A DNA stretch of 64,000 nucleotides from NCBI GenBank assembly GCA_001584565.1, contig LSFY01000001.1:1350001-1414000 (forward strand), read 5' to 3'. Shown piece by piece: positions 45,166-54,500 of the stretch (position 1 is the first letter of the stretch; each line of letters starts with the position of its first letter). This stretch comes from Alkalithermobacter thermoalcaliphilus JW-YL-7 = DSM 7308 (lineage in GTDB: Bacteria; Bacillota; Clostridia; Peptostreptococcales; Peptostreptococcaceae). A program made the position numbers and the translations under genes. The notes under the pieces are model-generated. The model saw nothing but the letters and a program-made list of their open reading frames with translations. It searched no databases and was not told where the DNA came from.

Positions 45166-45174
45166 ATTATATCA
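45166..45174 (-). promoter_or_regulatory. Extended -10 promoter of tig-clpP-clpX
   Basis: TGATATAAT on the minus strand, 53 bases before the tig start; an AT-rich TTTTAA lies 17 bases upstream in the -35 position. Confidence 0.45.
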
Positions 45175-45345
45175 CATATAAAATTTTATTAAAAGATAAG
45201 TTATATATCAATCATTTCTTTCAATAAATTTACCAAATTTTTAAGTTTTTGTTATGGAGTTAATAATATAAACTAAAATCTTTACTTTAGGTTGAATCAG
45301 GATTATAATTATTCCATAAATTAACCTTAAGGAGATGAATTAAAT

Positions 45346-46617
45346 ATGTTTTCTCAGTCATTTATAGCTGTTTTTATATTTATTTTAACTTACGTATTTA
45401 TAGTGTCAGAAAAAATAGATAGAACAGCTATATCTTTTTTTGGAGCTTGCCTTATGATTTTATTTGGTATAGTAACTCAAGAAGAAGCTATCCACTATAT
45501 AGACTTTAATACAATAGGTCTTTTAATAGGAATGATGATAGTTGTAAGTATACTAAAAAGTACTGGACTTTTTCAATATATAGCTATTAAATCTGCTAAG
45601 ATAGCTAAAGGAGAACCACTAAGAATTATAGTTATATTTAGTATAGTTACAGCTGTTTTATCTGCATTTTTAGACAATGTTACAACAGTGCTTTTAATAG
45701 CTCCTGTTACACTTGTTATAACTGATACTTTAAAAGTAAATCCTATACCTTTTTTAGTTCCTCAAATATTATCATCAAACATAGGTGGGACAGCAACCCT
45801 AGTTGGTGACCCTCCTAACATAATGATAGGAAGTTCTACAAACCTTAGTTTTTTAGATTTTATATTTAATACTGGACCTATATCGTTGATTATATTAATA
45901 GTAACTATATTTTCATTTAAGTTTATATATAAAGACAAACTTCATGTAACAGATGATGTAAAGCAAAAAGTATTCTCATTTGATGAAAAGTTAGCAATAA
46001 AAGATAAAAAACTTTTAGTTAAATCTCTTACTATTTTACTTTTAACTGTATTAGGTTTTTTAACCCATGAAAGATTTGGTCTTGAATCTTCTTCTGTTGC
46101 TCTTATTGGAGCTTCTATTATGCTTTTAGTAAGTAGATCTAAAGTTGAAGAAGTATTTCATGATATAGAATGGCCAACTATATTTTTCTTTGTATTTTTA
46201 TTTATTTTAGTTGGAGGATTAGAAAAAGTAGGTATTATAGATAAGTTGGCATATTTTATAACTTCTTCTACAAAAAATAACTTGTTTTTATCTACTATTT
46301 TAATTTTATGGACGTCAGCTATTGCTTCTGCTTTTTTAGATAATATACCATTTGTTGCTACTATGATTCCTCTTATAAAAAAGATTGCTTTGCTATCATC
46401 TACTGATATAACTCCTCTTTGGTGGGCATTATCCCTTGGAGCTTGTCTTGGAGGAAATGGAAGTTTAATAGGAGCATCAGCTAATGTTATAGTAGCTGGT
46501 ATGCTAAAAAAACATAATAACGAAATATCCTTTATAGATTATCTTAAAATAGGATTTCCTCTTATGATAGTATCTATAATTTTGTCTACTATTTACCTTA
46601 TATTATTTTATCTATAA
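45346..46617 (+). CDS. ArsB/NhaD family ion permease
   Basis: The 423-residue protein has about 11 membrane helices arranged as two repeats, each ending in a conserved discontinuous helix: AFLDNVTTVLL with NIGGTATLVGDPPNIMIG, and AFLDNIPFVATMIP with LGGNGSLIGASANVI. These are the marks of the ion transporter superfamily branch including ArsB, NhaD and the P protein. The substrate (anion such as arsenite or dicarboxylate, or Na+/H+) cannot be told. No ars genes are nearby. It starts at ATG behind AAGGAGATG. Confidence 0.87.
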   Translation: MFSQSFIAVFIFILTYVFIVSEKIDRTAISFFGACLMILFGIVTQEEAIHYIDFNTIGLLIGMMIVVSILKSTGLFQYIAIKSAKIAKGEPLRIIVIFSIVTAVLSAFLDNVTTVLLIAPVTLVITDTLKVNPIPFLVPQILSSNIGGTATLVGDPPNIMIGSSTNLSFLDFIFNTGPISLIILIVTIFSFKFIYKDKLHVTDDVKQKVFSFDEKLAIKDKKLLVKSLTILLLTVLGFLTHERFGLESSSVALIGASIMLLVSRSKVEEVFHDIEWPTIFFFVFLFILVGGLEKVGIIDKLAYFITSSTKNNLFLSTILILWTSAIASAFLDNIPFVATMIPLIKKIALLSSTDITPLWWALSLGACLGGNGSLIGASANVIVAGMLKKHNNEISFIDYLKIGFPLMIVSIILSTIYLILFYL

Positions 46618-46631
46618 AAATACAAGTTATA

Positions 46632-46657
46632 AAAAAATGACCATGCGGTCATTTTTT
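46632..46657. terminator. Bidirectional terminator
   Basis: AAAAAATGACC-ATGC-GGTCATTTTTT between convergent genes; it overlaps the stop of the DUF2179 gene. Confidence 0.88.
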
Positions 46658-47176
46658 ATTTATTATCCTATTTTTAAAATATCCACCTCTTATTGTTCTA
46701 GCATCTGAAATAGTCATAAAAGCTGATTCATCATATTTATTTACATATCTTTCAAAGCTATTTAAGTCCTTTCTGTGAAGAACACTTTGTAATATGTGTA
46801 TCTTTCCTTCTTTTCCATGACCTTCCATAACAGTTATCCCAAATCCATTTTCTCTTAGGTATTTTGAGAACTTTTCTACATCTTTAGTCGTAACTATTTG
46901 AACTATTAAAGTTCCAAGAGCCATTTTCTCTTCTATTACTACTCCAAGATAATTTCCTGTTGCAAATCCTAGCGCATAAGAAAGTACATTTCCTATATTG
47001 TTCATTCCACTTAAAACCTTATTTATAGCAAATACATATATAATTATTTCGAAGAATCCTATAGTTGCTGCAGTAAATTTTTTCCCTTTAACTACCATTA
47101 TGGTTCTTGTAGTTGCCATTGAAACATCTAAACACCTTGCAAAAAATATAAATAAATATCCTAAAATGTACCCCAT
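46649..47176 (-). CDS. DUF2179/DUF5698 membrane protein (UPF0316)
   Basis: The 175-residue protein has three membrane helices in the first 85 residues (DUF5698, with FFARCLDVSMATTRTIMVVKG) and a C-terminal soluble DUF2179 domain that starts at VEKFSKYLRENGFGITVMEG. The family is widespread in Firmicutes and of unknown function. It lies 11 bases downstream of the phosphodiesterase gene at the end of the rph-rdgB operon. The adjacency does not reveal a function. Confidence 0.85.
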   Translation of the reverse strand: MGYILGYLFIFFARCLDVSMATTRTIMVVKGKKFTAATIGFFEIIIYVFAINKVLSGMNNIGNVLSYALGFATGNYLGVVIEEKMALGTLIVQIVTTKDVEKFSKYLRENGFGITVMEGHGKEGKIHILQSVLHRKDLNSFERYVNKYDESAFMTISDARTIRGGYFKNRIINKK

Positions 47177-47187
47177 AACCGCTCCTT

Positions 47188-47658
47188 TTAAAGTATTATT
47201 TTATTTATATTTATATTTTCATAATCTAACTCCATTATAATAAAACTTCTATCTATGCTTCCTCTTGGAAGGGATATACTTCCTGGATTTAAAAATAAAA
47301 TACCATCATGAAATTCATGTAAATACTCATGACTATGCCCAAATACTACTACATCTGCATTTAGCTTTTTAGCTTTATCTTTTAATTTTTCTATTCCATA
47401 CTTAACACCGTATTTATGTCCATGGCAGATAAATATATTATAACCTTTAGTTTCAAATAAAATTTCATCTTCTGCTTCTTCGAAATCACAGTTTCCTACA
47501 ACTCCAAGGGTTGTTATATTTGTTGTTTTGTGTATATATATTGAATCTTGAAAATTATCTCCTGTATGCAAAATTAAATCGCAATCATTCATATGCTTTA
47601 TTGCTTTATCTATATAATTTTTATTTCTATGAGTATCTCCTAATATTCCTATCTTCAT
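47188..47658 (-). CDS. YfcE/MJ0936-type metallophosphoesterase
   Basis: This is a small two-metal phosphodiesterase of 156 residues. Metal ligands are in GDTHRN (residues 6-11), [20 protein letters not shown] and FGHSH, with NPGS near the C-terminus. It is the same gene that follows rph-rdgB in many Clostridia. It overlaps the end of that gene by four bases (ATGA). Members cleave artificial phosphodiesters; the natural substrate is unknown. Confidence 0.92.
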   Translation of the reverse strand: MKIGILGDTHRNKNYIDKAIKHMNDCDLILHTGDNFQDSIYIHKTTNITTLGVVGNCDFEEAEDEILFETKGYNIFICHGHKYGVKYGIEKLKDKAKKLNADVVVFGHSHEYLHEFHDGILFLNPGSISLPRGSIDRSFIIMELDYENININKIIL

Positions 47659-48998
47659 AGCAAGATCCTCTTTTCTAATTCAAGTTTCATTTTTTCCATT
47701 GCTTTTGCTCTATGGCTTATTCTATTTTTTACATCTTTTTCAATTTCTCCAAAAGTTTTGTCATATCCATCAACTATAAATATCGGATCATATCCAAAAC
47801 CATTTTCTCCTCTTGGGCTTAATGCTATTTTTCCTTCACAAGTTCCCTTTACTGTAAACTCCTGTTTATCAGGGAATACAACAGCTATTGAAGATACAAA
47901 TCTTGCACCTCTTTTCTCAAGAGGATAACCATTTAAAAGCTTTAATAGTTTTTCATTATTTTGTTTATCTGTAGAATTTTCTCCTGCAAATCTAGCTGAA
48001 TAGATTCCTGGTCTTCCTCCTAATACATCAACCATAAGTCCTGAATCATCCGCTATTGATATTTTTCCTGTTCTTTTCATAATTTCTCTAGCTTTTATAA
48101 GTGCATTTTCCTCAAATGTACTTCCAGTTTCTTCTATTTTTATCTCTTTAAAACCAAGGTCATTTAGTGATAAAACTTTTATATTAAGTTCACTCAACAT
48201 ATTTCTCATTTCATTTAATTTGTGAGCATTATTAGTAGCAATTACAACTTCAATCTCTTCTCCTAATATAGCTTTTGATATTTCTCCTAATGCCTCTTTT
48301 TGTGCCTTTATTAGATTTTTGTTTCCTATCTGACCTAAATTTATAAGACAGTCTAAATCTTCTTTTGTAAATGGGAATTCTTCTCCTGTTCCTTGGATTT
48401 CTACAAATTCTCCTTTGTTTGTCATAACTATATTCATATCAACTTGTGCGTTTGAATCTTCTTCATAACAAAGATCTAATATTTTTTCACCGTTTACTAT
48501 TCCTACACTAACAGCCGAAACAAAAGATGTTATGGGCATAGTTTTTATAACTTTATCCTTATAAAGTTTATAAACTGCATCTGCCATAGCTACAAAAGCA
48601 CCAGTTATAGATGCTGTTCTCGTTCCACCATCTGCTTGTATTACATCACAATCTATCCATATAGTTCTCTCTCCAAGTGATTTTAAATCTATAACAGATC
48701 TTAATGCTCTTCCTATAAGTCTTTGTATTTCTTGAGTTCTTCCATCTATTTTTCCTTTAGATGATTCTCTCACTTTTCTTGAATGAGTTGACCTTGGTAG
48801 CATAGAATATTCAGCTGTAATCCATCCTGTTCCAGTATTTTTTAAAAATGGTGGAACTTTGTCTTCTATAGAAGCTGTACATATTACCTTTGTATCTCCC
48901 ATTTCTATCAAAACAGATCCTTCTGCGTATTTTGTATAGTCTCTTGTTATAGTTATTTTCCTCAATTCATCGCTTTTCCTGCCACCGATTCTCTTCAA
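47655..48998 (-). CDS. Fused RNase PH and XTP/dITP diphosphatase
   Basis: One 447-residue chain holds two enzymes. Residues 1-245 are RNase PH, a phosphorolytic 3'-5' exonuclease that matures tRNA ends ([41 protein letters not shown]). Residues from about 250 are the RdgB/Ham1 pyrophosphatase that clears XTP and dITP ([50 protein letters not shown]). I prefer the TTG start at 48998, eight bases after AAAGGA; an ATG at 49007 touches that site. No stop or frame change lies between the halves. Confidence 0.93.
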   Translation of the reverse strand: MKRIGGRKSDELRKITITRDYTKYAEGSVLIEMGDTKVICTASIEDKVPPFLKNTGTGWITAEYSMLPRSTHSRKVRESSKGKIDGRTQEIQRLIGRALRSVIDLKSLGERTIWIDCDVIQADGGTRTASITGAFVAMADAVYKLYKDKVIKTMPITSFVSAVSVGIVNGEKILDLCYEEDSNAQVDMNIVMTNKGEFVEIQGTGEEFPFTKEDLDCLINLGQIGNKNLIKAQKEALGEISKAILGEEIEVVIATNNAHKLNEMRNMLSELNIKVLSLNDLGFKEIKIEETGSTFEENALIKAREIMKRTGKISIADDSGLMVDVLGGRPGIYSARFAGENSTDKQNNEKLLKLLNGYPLEKRGARFVSSIAVVFPDKQEFTVKGTCEGKIALSPRGENGFGYDPIFIVDGYDKTFGEIEKDVKNRISHRAKAMEKMKLELEKRILL

Positions 48999-49080
48999 AA
49001 AAACCATCCTTTCTCATTCCATTTATTTACTGAATTATTATACACTAACTGCTTTATTATTAAAAGGTAAAACATGTAAA

Positions 49081-50067
49081 CTACAAGACTTTATACAGCT
49101 CATCGCTTTGTGGTTGCAAAACAATCGTTTGCTGTTTGCCTTCTTTTAATATAATTTCTTTTTCTTTTGTAAACTCTCCTATTATAAAGTAGTCTATATT
49201 TTCTTTTTCAAACTCTGATTTTAATAAGTCTAGTTTATCTTTAGAAACTCCAATTATCATAGATCCGCTAGATATTAGTCTTAATGGATCTATTTTATAA
49301 TGATCACACACTAATTTTGTAGATTTATGTATATATATTTTTTCCTTGTATATAGTGCATCCTAATTTATAAAGTTCACACATTTCCCATATAGCTCCTA
49401 AAACTCCACCTTCTGTAACATCGTGCATACAACTTACTCCAACCTTACCTGCTATTATCCCTTCTTTTACTACACTTATACTATCAAGGAGCTTCTTTCC
49501 TTCTTCTACAATTTCTTTTCCATATAACTGTTTAAGCTCTTGATATTTTTCAAAACATATTATACCTGTTCCTTCTATTCCAGCACCTTTTGTAAGTACT
49601 AGTATATCTGAAGGCTTTAAAGACTTTCTTTGCATGATTTTATCTTTCTTTTCTTTACCAACTCCAGTAGATGAAAGTACAATTCTGTTAACTGCACTTG
49701 TTATTTCTGTGTGGCCCCCTATAATATCTACATTAAGCTTTGCAGCTTCATTTGACGCATCTAACATAATCTTTTTGATTTCCTCTTCTTTAGTTCCAAC
49801 TGGAGCCATTATTGTAAGCATTAATCCAAGCGGCTCTACCCCACTTGCTGCTATATCATTACATGTTATATGAACTGCAAGCTTTCCAATCTCCTCACTT
49901 GTTCCTGTGATAGGATCTGTACTCATTACACATACATATTCTCCAAAGTCTAATATTGCACAATCCTCACCTATATTAGGCCTTACAATAACTTCTTTTC
50001 TTTTTTTATTTAAGGTGCTGAAAATAATACTTTTAAGTTGATCTGATGTAAGTTTTCCTACTTGCAT
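49081..50067 (-). CDS. AIR synthase-related protein (HypE/ThiL-like fold)
   Basis: The 328-residue protein has the PurM/HypE/ThiL/SelD fold: an N-terminal ATP-binding half with NIGEDCAILDFGEYVCVMSTDPITG (metal-binding Asp) and CNDIAASGVEPLGLMLT, and a C-terminal half with HDVTEGGVLGAIWEM. The C-terminal Cys tail of HypE is missing, and there are no hyp genes nearby, so it belongs to the stand-alone AIR-synthase-like family of unknown substrate. It lies 73-82 bases upstream of rph-rdgB and may share its transcript. Confidence 0.85.
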   Translation of the reverse strand: MQVGKLTSDQLKSIIFSTLNKKRKEVIVRPNIGEDCAILDFGEYVCVMSTDPITGTSEEIGKLAVHITCNDIAASGVEPLGLMLTIMAPVGTKEEEIKKIMLDASNEAAKLNVDIIGGHTEITSAVNRIVLSSTGVGKEKKDKIMQRKSLKPSDILVLTKGAGIEGTGIICFEKYQELKQLYGKEIVEEGKKLLDSISVVKEGIIAGKVGVSCMHDVTEGGVLGAIWEMCELYKLGCTIYKEKIYIHKSTKLVCDHYKIDPLRLISSGSMIIGVSKDKLDLLKSEFEKENIDYFIIGEFTKEKEIILKEGKQQTIVLQPQSDELYKVL

Positions 50068-50127
50068 TTTAATTACCCCCTAAAAATTTAATACAATAAT
50101 TATACCATTACAACAAGTTAAAAAAAA

Positions 50128-50144
50128 ATATCCCTTAGGGATAT
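50128..50144 (-). terminator. Terminator of the ART-like gene
   Basis: ATATCCCT-A-AGGGATAT followed by TTTTTTT on the minus strand, just after the stop codon. Confidence 0.8.
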
Positions 50145-50145
50145 A

Positions 50146-50733
50146 CTAAGAAAAATACATATTAAATTGTTCTAAACTCATTATTTTATGATCTGAACAA
50201 ATATATAAAATTTGTATATCTTCTTTTGATATAGGATGACATATCAAAACTTCTGCATCATATCCCTTTTTTAAATCTTTTCTAACCTTCAAATTTTCTT
50301 TGAAGCTAATAGATGTATCCCAATATTTTTTTAATATTCTTTCTCCATTTTTGTCCAAAAAACTTTTACAATTTTCAAACGTTACAGTATTTCTTAAAGC
50401 AAATGGCTCATATATTACATTTGCTAGATTTTCATTTGCAATCCAGCATCTTTCTTCATCTATATTCACAGATAAAATTGCACTATGAGAGTGAAAATTG
50501 TGGTCCTTTTTATAATTTAAACTTGCAAATATACACTTACTTCTCATAACCCAGGAAGGAATATTCTTTCCTTTAAATTTATCTATATAATCATGAAATC
50601 CCTTATACTTTGTATTATATGTTATCTTATCATCATAACATATTCCATTTTTTATTACTCTATCTAGATCATTTAAACTAACTATATGATATACTTTTTT
50701 TGTTTTTGTATAATCCTCAAATATGTATTCCAT
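50146..50733 (-). CDS. Possible DarT-like ADP-ribosyltransferase fold protein
   Basis: The 195-residue soluble protein is not a clear member of any family I know. Its N-terminus KKVYHIVSLNDLDRVIKNGI resembles the YHit-x-nLxxIlkxGL start of DarT/DUF4433 and other ADP-ribosyltransferase-fold proteins, with His16. Near the C-terminus YDAEVLICHPISKEDIQILYI recalls the DarT segment with the catalytic Glu (here Glu161). No macrodomain antitoxin (DarG) is adjacent. It is monocistronic between two terminators. Alternatives: an unrelated alpha/beta protein of unknown function. Confidence 0.55.
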   Translation of the reverse strand: MEYIFEDYTKTKKVYHIVSLNDLDRVIKNGICYDDKITYNTKYKGFHDYIDKFKGKNIPSWVMRSKCIFASLNYKKDHNFHSHSAILSVNIDEERCWIANENLANVIYEPFALRNTVTFENCKSFLDKNGERILKKYWDTSISFKENLKVRKDLKKGYDAEVLICHPISKEDIQILYICSDHKIMSLEQFNMYFS

Positions 50734-50750
50734 AAATCCTCTCCTTTCAA

Positions 50751-50784
50751 AAATAAATGGAGTCTATATAGACTCCATTTATTT
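50751..50784. terminator. Terminator of the opp operon
   Basis: A perfect 34-base palindrome (AAATAAATGGAGTCTAT and its complement) after oppA, with T-rich flank on the minus strand. It is immediately upstream of the ART-like gene. Confidence 0.85.
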
Positions 50785-50793
50785 TTTGCCTTT

Positions 50794-52413
50794 TTATTTT
50801 TCTATATACGCTTCATCATAGTAAACAAATCCAAGTGGAGATACTCTTACATCTTTCACGTAAGATTTTATCATTTCAGGATTTGTATAGTAGTATATAG
50901 GCATTACTATCATTTCTTCCATCATTAAGTCGTGTGCTTTATGCATTATTTCAAATCTAGTTTTTTCATCTGCTGAAGATTTTGCTTCATTTATCAATCT
51001 ATCAAATTCTTCATTTTTCCAATGAGCATTATTGTTTCCGCTTGTAGAATACCACATATCTAAGAATGTCATAGGATCTACATAGTCTGCAAGCCATCCA
51101 TGTCTAGCTATAACAAAATCTCCATTGTCTCTAGTTTGCTGGAATACTTTCCACTCTTGATTTTGAAGTTCTACTTCTATTCCTAAATTATCTTTCCACA
51201 TAGCTTGAATAGCTTCTGCTATTGCCTTATGTCCTTCACTTGTATTGTATATAACTGTTAATTTAGGGAAGCCTTTACCGTCTGGATATCCTGCTTGTGC
51301 AAGAAGCTCTCTAGCTTCTTCAACTTTTGGTGTTAATGCTAATCCATAATCCTTAGCATTTTTATTAAAGTCTGATCCATCTGGCTCTGTTATTCCTTCA
51401 GGAACAAATGATAATGCTGGTATTTGACCACCTTTAGCTATAACTTCAACTATAGCTTTTCTATCTATTGCCATAGATAAAGCTTTTCTTACTCTTACAT
51501 CGTTAACAGGTTCTTTAGTTGTATTAAATACATAGAAGTATGTTCCAAGATTTGGGAATATTTTAAATTCATCACTTTCTTCCATAAGTCTTGGTATTTC
51601 TTCAGATGGAACAGATTCTATATAATCAACTTCTCCTGATTCAAATGCAGCAAGTGCTGTAGAAGCTTCAGTCATAAAGTAAAAATGAATTCCATCAAGT
51701 TTTACCCTATCTTTATCATAATAGTTTTCATTTTTAACAAGCTCCATTACATCATTATGCTCCCACTTAACAACTTTAAAAGGTCCATTCGAAATATGAG
51801 TTTCTGGATTTAGTGCCCATTTTTCTCCATGAGCTTCTATTATATCTTTTCTAACTGGGAAATAAGTAGGAAATGCTGTTAATTCTAGGAAATATGGAGT
51901 TGGTGCTTCTAAAACAACTTCTAAAGTATAATCATCTAATGCTTTAACTCCTACTTCATCTGCACTAACTTCTCCATTATTAAATTTTTCCCCATTTTTA
52001 ATATAATATAATTGATATGCATAGTCAGCTGCTGTAGCAGGATCTAAAGCTCTTTTCCAAGCATATTCAAAATCATGTGCTGTAACTTCTTCTCCATCTG
52101 ACCATTTAGACTGTCTTAGTTTAAATGTGTAAGTTAGTCTGTCTTCTGAAACTGTATATTCTGTTGCTACTCCTGGAATTGGTTGATCATTTTCATCTAG
52201 TCTCATAAGACCTTCAAACGTATTAACAAGTATTATAGCTCCATCAACTGCTGCATTTAATGCTGGATCTATTGTTTCTGGGTCAGAACCTAGATTATGT
52301 CTTACTATCATAGGCTCTTTCTTTTCATTTTGTCCTGTGTTATTTCCTGAGCATCCAACTAAAGATGCTAGACCTAACACTACGACAAGAAGTAGTGAAA
52401 GTAGTTTTCTCAC
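50794..52413 (-). CDS. oppA: Oligopeptide-binding lipoprotein
   Basis: This extracellular lipid-anchored receptor delivers peptides to OppBCDF. The signal peptide ends in the lipobox LVGC with lipidated Cys21. The 539-residue mature part is a cluster C (family 5) binding protein, with the signature region WKRALDPATAADYAYQLYYIKNG and RKALSMAIDRKAIVE. It is the last gene of the operon, 63 bases after oppF, in the order B-C-D-F-A. It closes with a large terminator. Confidence 0.95.
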   Translation of the reverse strand: MRKLLSLLLVVVLGLASLVGCSGNNTGQNEKKEPMIVRHNLGSDPETIDPALNAAVDGAIILVNTFEGLMRLDENDQPIPGVATEYTVSEDRLTYTFKLRQSKWSDGEEVTAHDFEYAWKRALDPATAADYAYQLYYIKNGEKFNNGEVSADEVGVKALDDYTLEVVLEAPTPYFLELTAFPTYFPVRKDIIEAHGEKWALNPETHISNGPFKVVKWEHNDVMELVKNENYYDKDRVKLDGIHFYFMTEASTALAAFESGEVDYIESVPSEEIPRLMEESDEFKIFPNLGTYFYVFNTTKEPVNDVRVRKALSMAIDRKAIVEVIAKGGQIPALSFVPEGITEPDGSDFNKNAKDYGLALTPKVEEARELLAQAGYPDGKGFPKLTVIYNTSEGHKAIAEAIQAMWKDNLGIEVELQNQEWKVFQQTRDNGDFVIARHGWLADYVDPMTFLDMWYSTSGNNNAHWKNEEFDRLINEAKSSADEKTRFEIMHKAHDLMMEEMIVMPIYYYTNPEMIKSYVKDVRVSPLGFVYYDEAYIEK

Positions 52414-52476
52414 AAAATCTCCTCCCTTTTTAATATGTATTTATATAAAAGCTTTATTATAGCTTTTATATCTTGT

Positions 52477-53463
52477 TTATTTGTTAACTAAATGACAAGC
52501 TACACTATGATTTTCACTTACATTTACTAAACTAGGTTCATATTCACTACATATAGGCATTGCGTATTTACATCTTGTTCTAAATCTACACCCTGAAGGT
52601 GGATTTAATGGACTTGGAACATCTCCTTGTAGTATTATCCTTTTACTTGCTTTAGCAATATTTGGATCTGGAATAGGTATTGCTGATAAAAGTGCTTTTG
52701 TATATGGATGAATAGGATTTTTGTAAAGTTCATCACTATCTGTAATTTCAACTAATTTACCTAAATACATAACTCCTATTCTATCAGATATATGTTTTAC
52801 CATAGAAAGATCGTGTGCAATAAATAAATATGTAAGATTTAGATCTTTTTGTAAATCTTCAAGCATATTTACAACTTGTGCCTGTATAGAAACATCCAGT
52901 GCAGATATAGGCTCATCTGCTATTATAAATTGTGGCTGTACTGCAAGTGCTCTAGCTATTCCTATTCTTTGTCTTTGTCCTCCTGAAAACTCATGAGGAT
53001 ATCTAGTTGCATGATCTGGCTGAAGTCCTACCCTTTGCAAAAGATCATGTATTATTTCAAGCCTTTCCTTTCCAGTTGCTATCTTATGTATATCTAGAGC
53101 CTCTCCTATTATATCTCCTACAGTCATTCGTGAATTTAATGATGCATATGGATCTTGAAATATCATCTGAACTTTTTTTCTAAACTCTTTTAACTGGTTT
53201 TGGTTCAACTTAGCTATATCATGACCATCAAATATTATTTGCCCTTCAGTTGGATCATAAAGCCTTATTATTGTTCTTCCCGTAGTTGATTTTCCACAGC
53301 CAGACTCTCCAACAAGGCCTAATGTCTCTCCCTTTCTAATATAAAAACTTACATCATCTACTGCTTTGACATACTGAACTGAGTTTTTAAATAAGCCTTT
53401 TTTTACAGGAAAATATTTTTTTAAGTTTTTAACTTCAAGTAATATATCTTGTTTATTGTTCAT
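52477..53463 (-). CDS. oppF: Oligopeptide ABC transporter ATPase OppF
   Basis: This ATPase powers peptide import. The 328 residues show Walker A GESGCGKS, signature FSGGQRQRIGIARAL, Walker B FIIADEPISALD, H-loop IAHDLS, and the C-terminal extension with the four-Cys iron-sulfur-type motif common to OppD/F (CRFRTRCKYAMPICSE...ACH). The gene starts 11 bases inside the end of oppD, so the two ATPases are translationally coupled. Confidence 0.96.
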   Translation of the reverse strand: MNNKQDILLEVKNLKKYFPVKKGLFKNSVQYVKAVDDVSFYIRKGETLGLVGESGCGKSTTGRTIIRLYDPTEGQIIFDGHDIAKLNQNQLKEFRKKVQMIFQDPYASLNSRMTVGDIIGEALDIHKIATGKERLEIIHDLLQRVGLQPDHATRYPHEFSGGQRQRIGIARALAVQPQFIIADEPISALDVSIQAQVVNMLEDLQKDLNLTYLFIAHDLSMVKHISDRIGVMYLGKLVEITDSDELYKNPIHPYTKALLSAIPIPDPNIAKASKRIILQGDVPSPLNPPSGCRFRTRCKYAMPICSEYEPSLVNVSENHSVACHLVNK

Positions 53464-54487
53464 CTGTTTTTGCCCCCTTTAAATCCTTGTTTATAGCATC
53501 AATTACTGGAGCATCTTTATGAAGTAACCAACACATAGATCTTTGTGTTTGACTTACATATGTATAATTTGGTACTTTGTTTAAACATATTCTCATTGCA
53601 TATTCACATCTTGGTGCAAAAGGACATCCTTTTGGAGGTTTTAAAAGATCTGGAGGAGATCCTATTATAGGAACTAATCTTTGCTTATCTTTTTTATCTG
53701 AAAGCTTTGGTATAGATTTTAAAAGACCTAATGTATATGGATGTCTAGGTTTATAAAAAATCTCTTCAACTGTTCCTTCCTCCATTATAAGACCACCATA
53801 CATTACAATTACTCTTGAACAAACATCTGCTACAACTCCTAAGTCATGAGTTATTAAAATTATAGCTGTATTAAGTTTATTCTTTAACTCTTTCATTAAT
53901 TCCAAAATTTGTGCCTGAATAGTAACATCTAGTGCAGTTGTTGGTTCGTCAGCTATTAAAAGCTCTGGTTCGCAAGATAATGCCATAGCAATCATAGCTC
54001 TTTGCCTCATACCACCAGAAAACTCATGAGGATACTGATTTATACGCTTTTCTGGACTTGGTATTCCAACTATCCTAAGCATATCGATAGCTTTTTTTCT
54101 TGCATCTTGTCTTGATAGTTTTTGATGTTTTATTATAGCTTCCATTATTTGATCTCCAATTGTATAAACTGGATTTAAAGATGTCATAGGATCCTGAAAA
54201 ATCATACTTATCTTATTTCCTCTTATACTTTGCATCTGTTTTTGACTTTTTCTTACTAGGTCCTCACCATTAAACAATATTTGACCATCTATTATTTGTC
54301 CTGGATGTTGAAGAAGTTTCATTATAGACATAGATGTTACAGATTTTCCACTTCCTGATTCTCCTACTATTCCTAAAGCTTCCCCTTTATATAAATCAAA
54401 ATCTACTCCTCTTATAGCCTTTACCTCTCCTACATGAGTAAAAAAAGATGTTTTTAAATTCTTTATTTCAAGTAATTTCTCTTTCAC
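53453..54487 (-). CDS. oppD: Oligopeptide ABC transporter ATPase OppD
   Basis: This is the second ATPase of the peptide importer. The 344 residues include Walker A GESGSGKS, signature FSGGMRQRAMIAMAL, Walker B LLIADEPTTALD, H-loop ITHDLGVVA and the C-terminal cysteine motif CPFAPRCEYAMRIC. It pairs with OppF as a heterodimer at the cytoplasmic face of OppBC. It lies 13 bases after oppC. Confidence 0.96.
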   Translation of the reverse strand: MKEKLLEIKNLKTSFFTHVGEVKAIRGVDFDLYKGEALGIVGESGSGKSVTSMSIMKLLQHPGQIIDGQILFNGEDLVRKSQKQMQSIRGNKISMIFQDPMTSLNPVYTIGDQIMEAIIKHQKLSRQDARKKAIDMLRIVGIPSPEKRINQYPHEFSGGMRQRAMIAMALSCEPELLIADEPTTALDVTIQAQILELMKELKNKLNTAIILITHDLGVVADVCSRVIVMYGGLIMEEGTVEEIFYKPRHPYTLGLLKSIPKLSDKKDKQRLVPIIGSPPDLLKPPKGCPFAPRCEYAMRICLNKVPNYTYVSQTQRSMCWLLHKDAPVIDAINKDLKGAKTDEQ

Positions 54488-54500
54488 ATTTATCCCCCCT

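Noticed and set aside
40611-45345. CIRCE or CtsR heat-shock operators for the lon/clp/tig block
   Set aside because: Neither TTAGCACTC-N9-GAGTGCTAA nor tandem GGTCAAA heptads occur in the intergenic regions.
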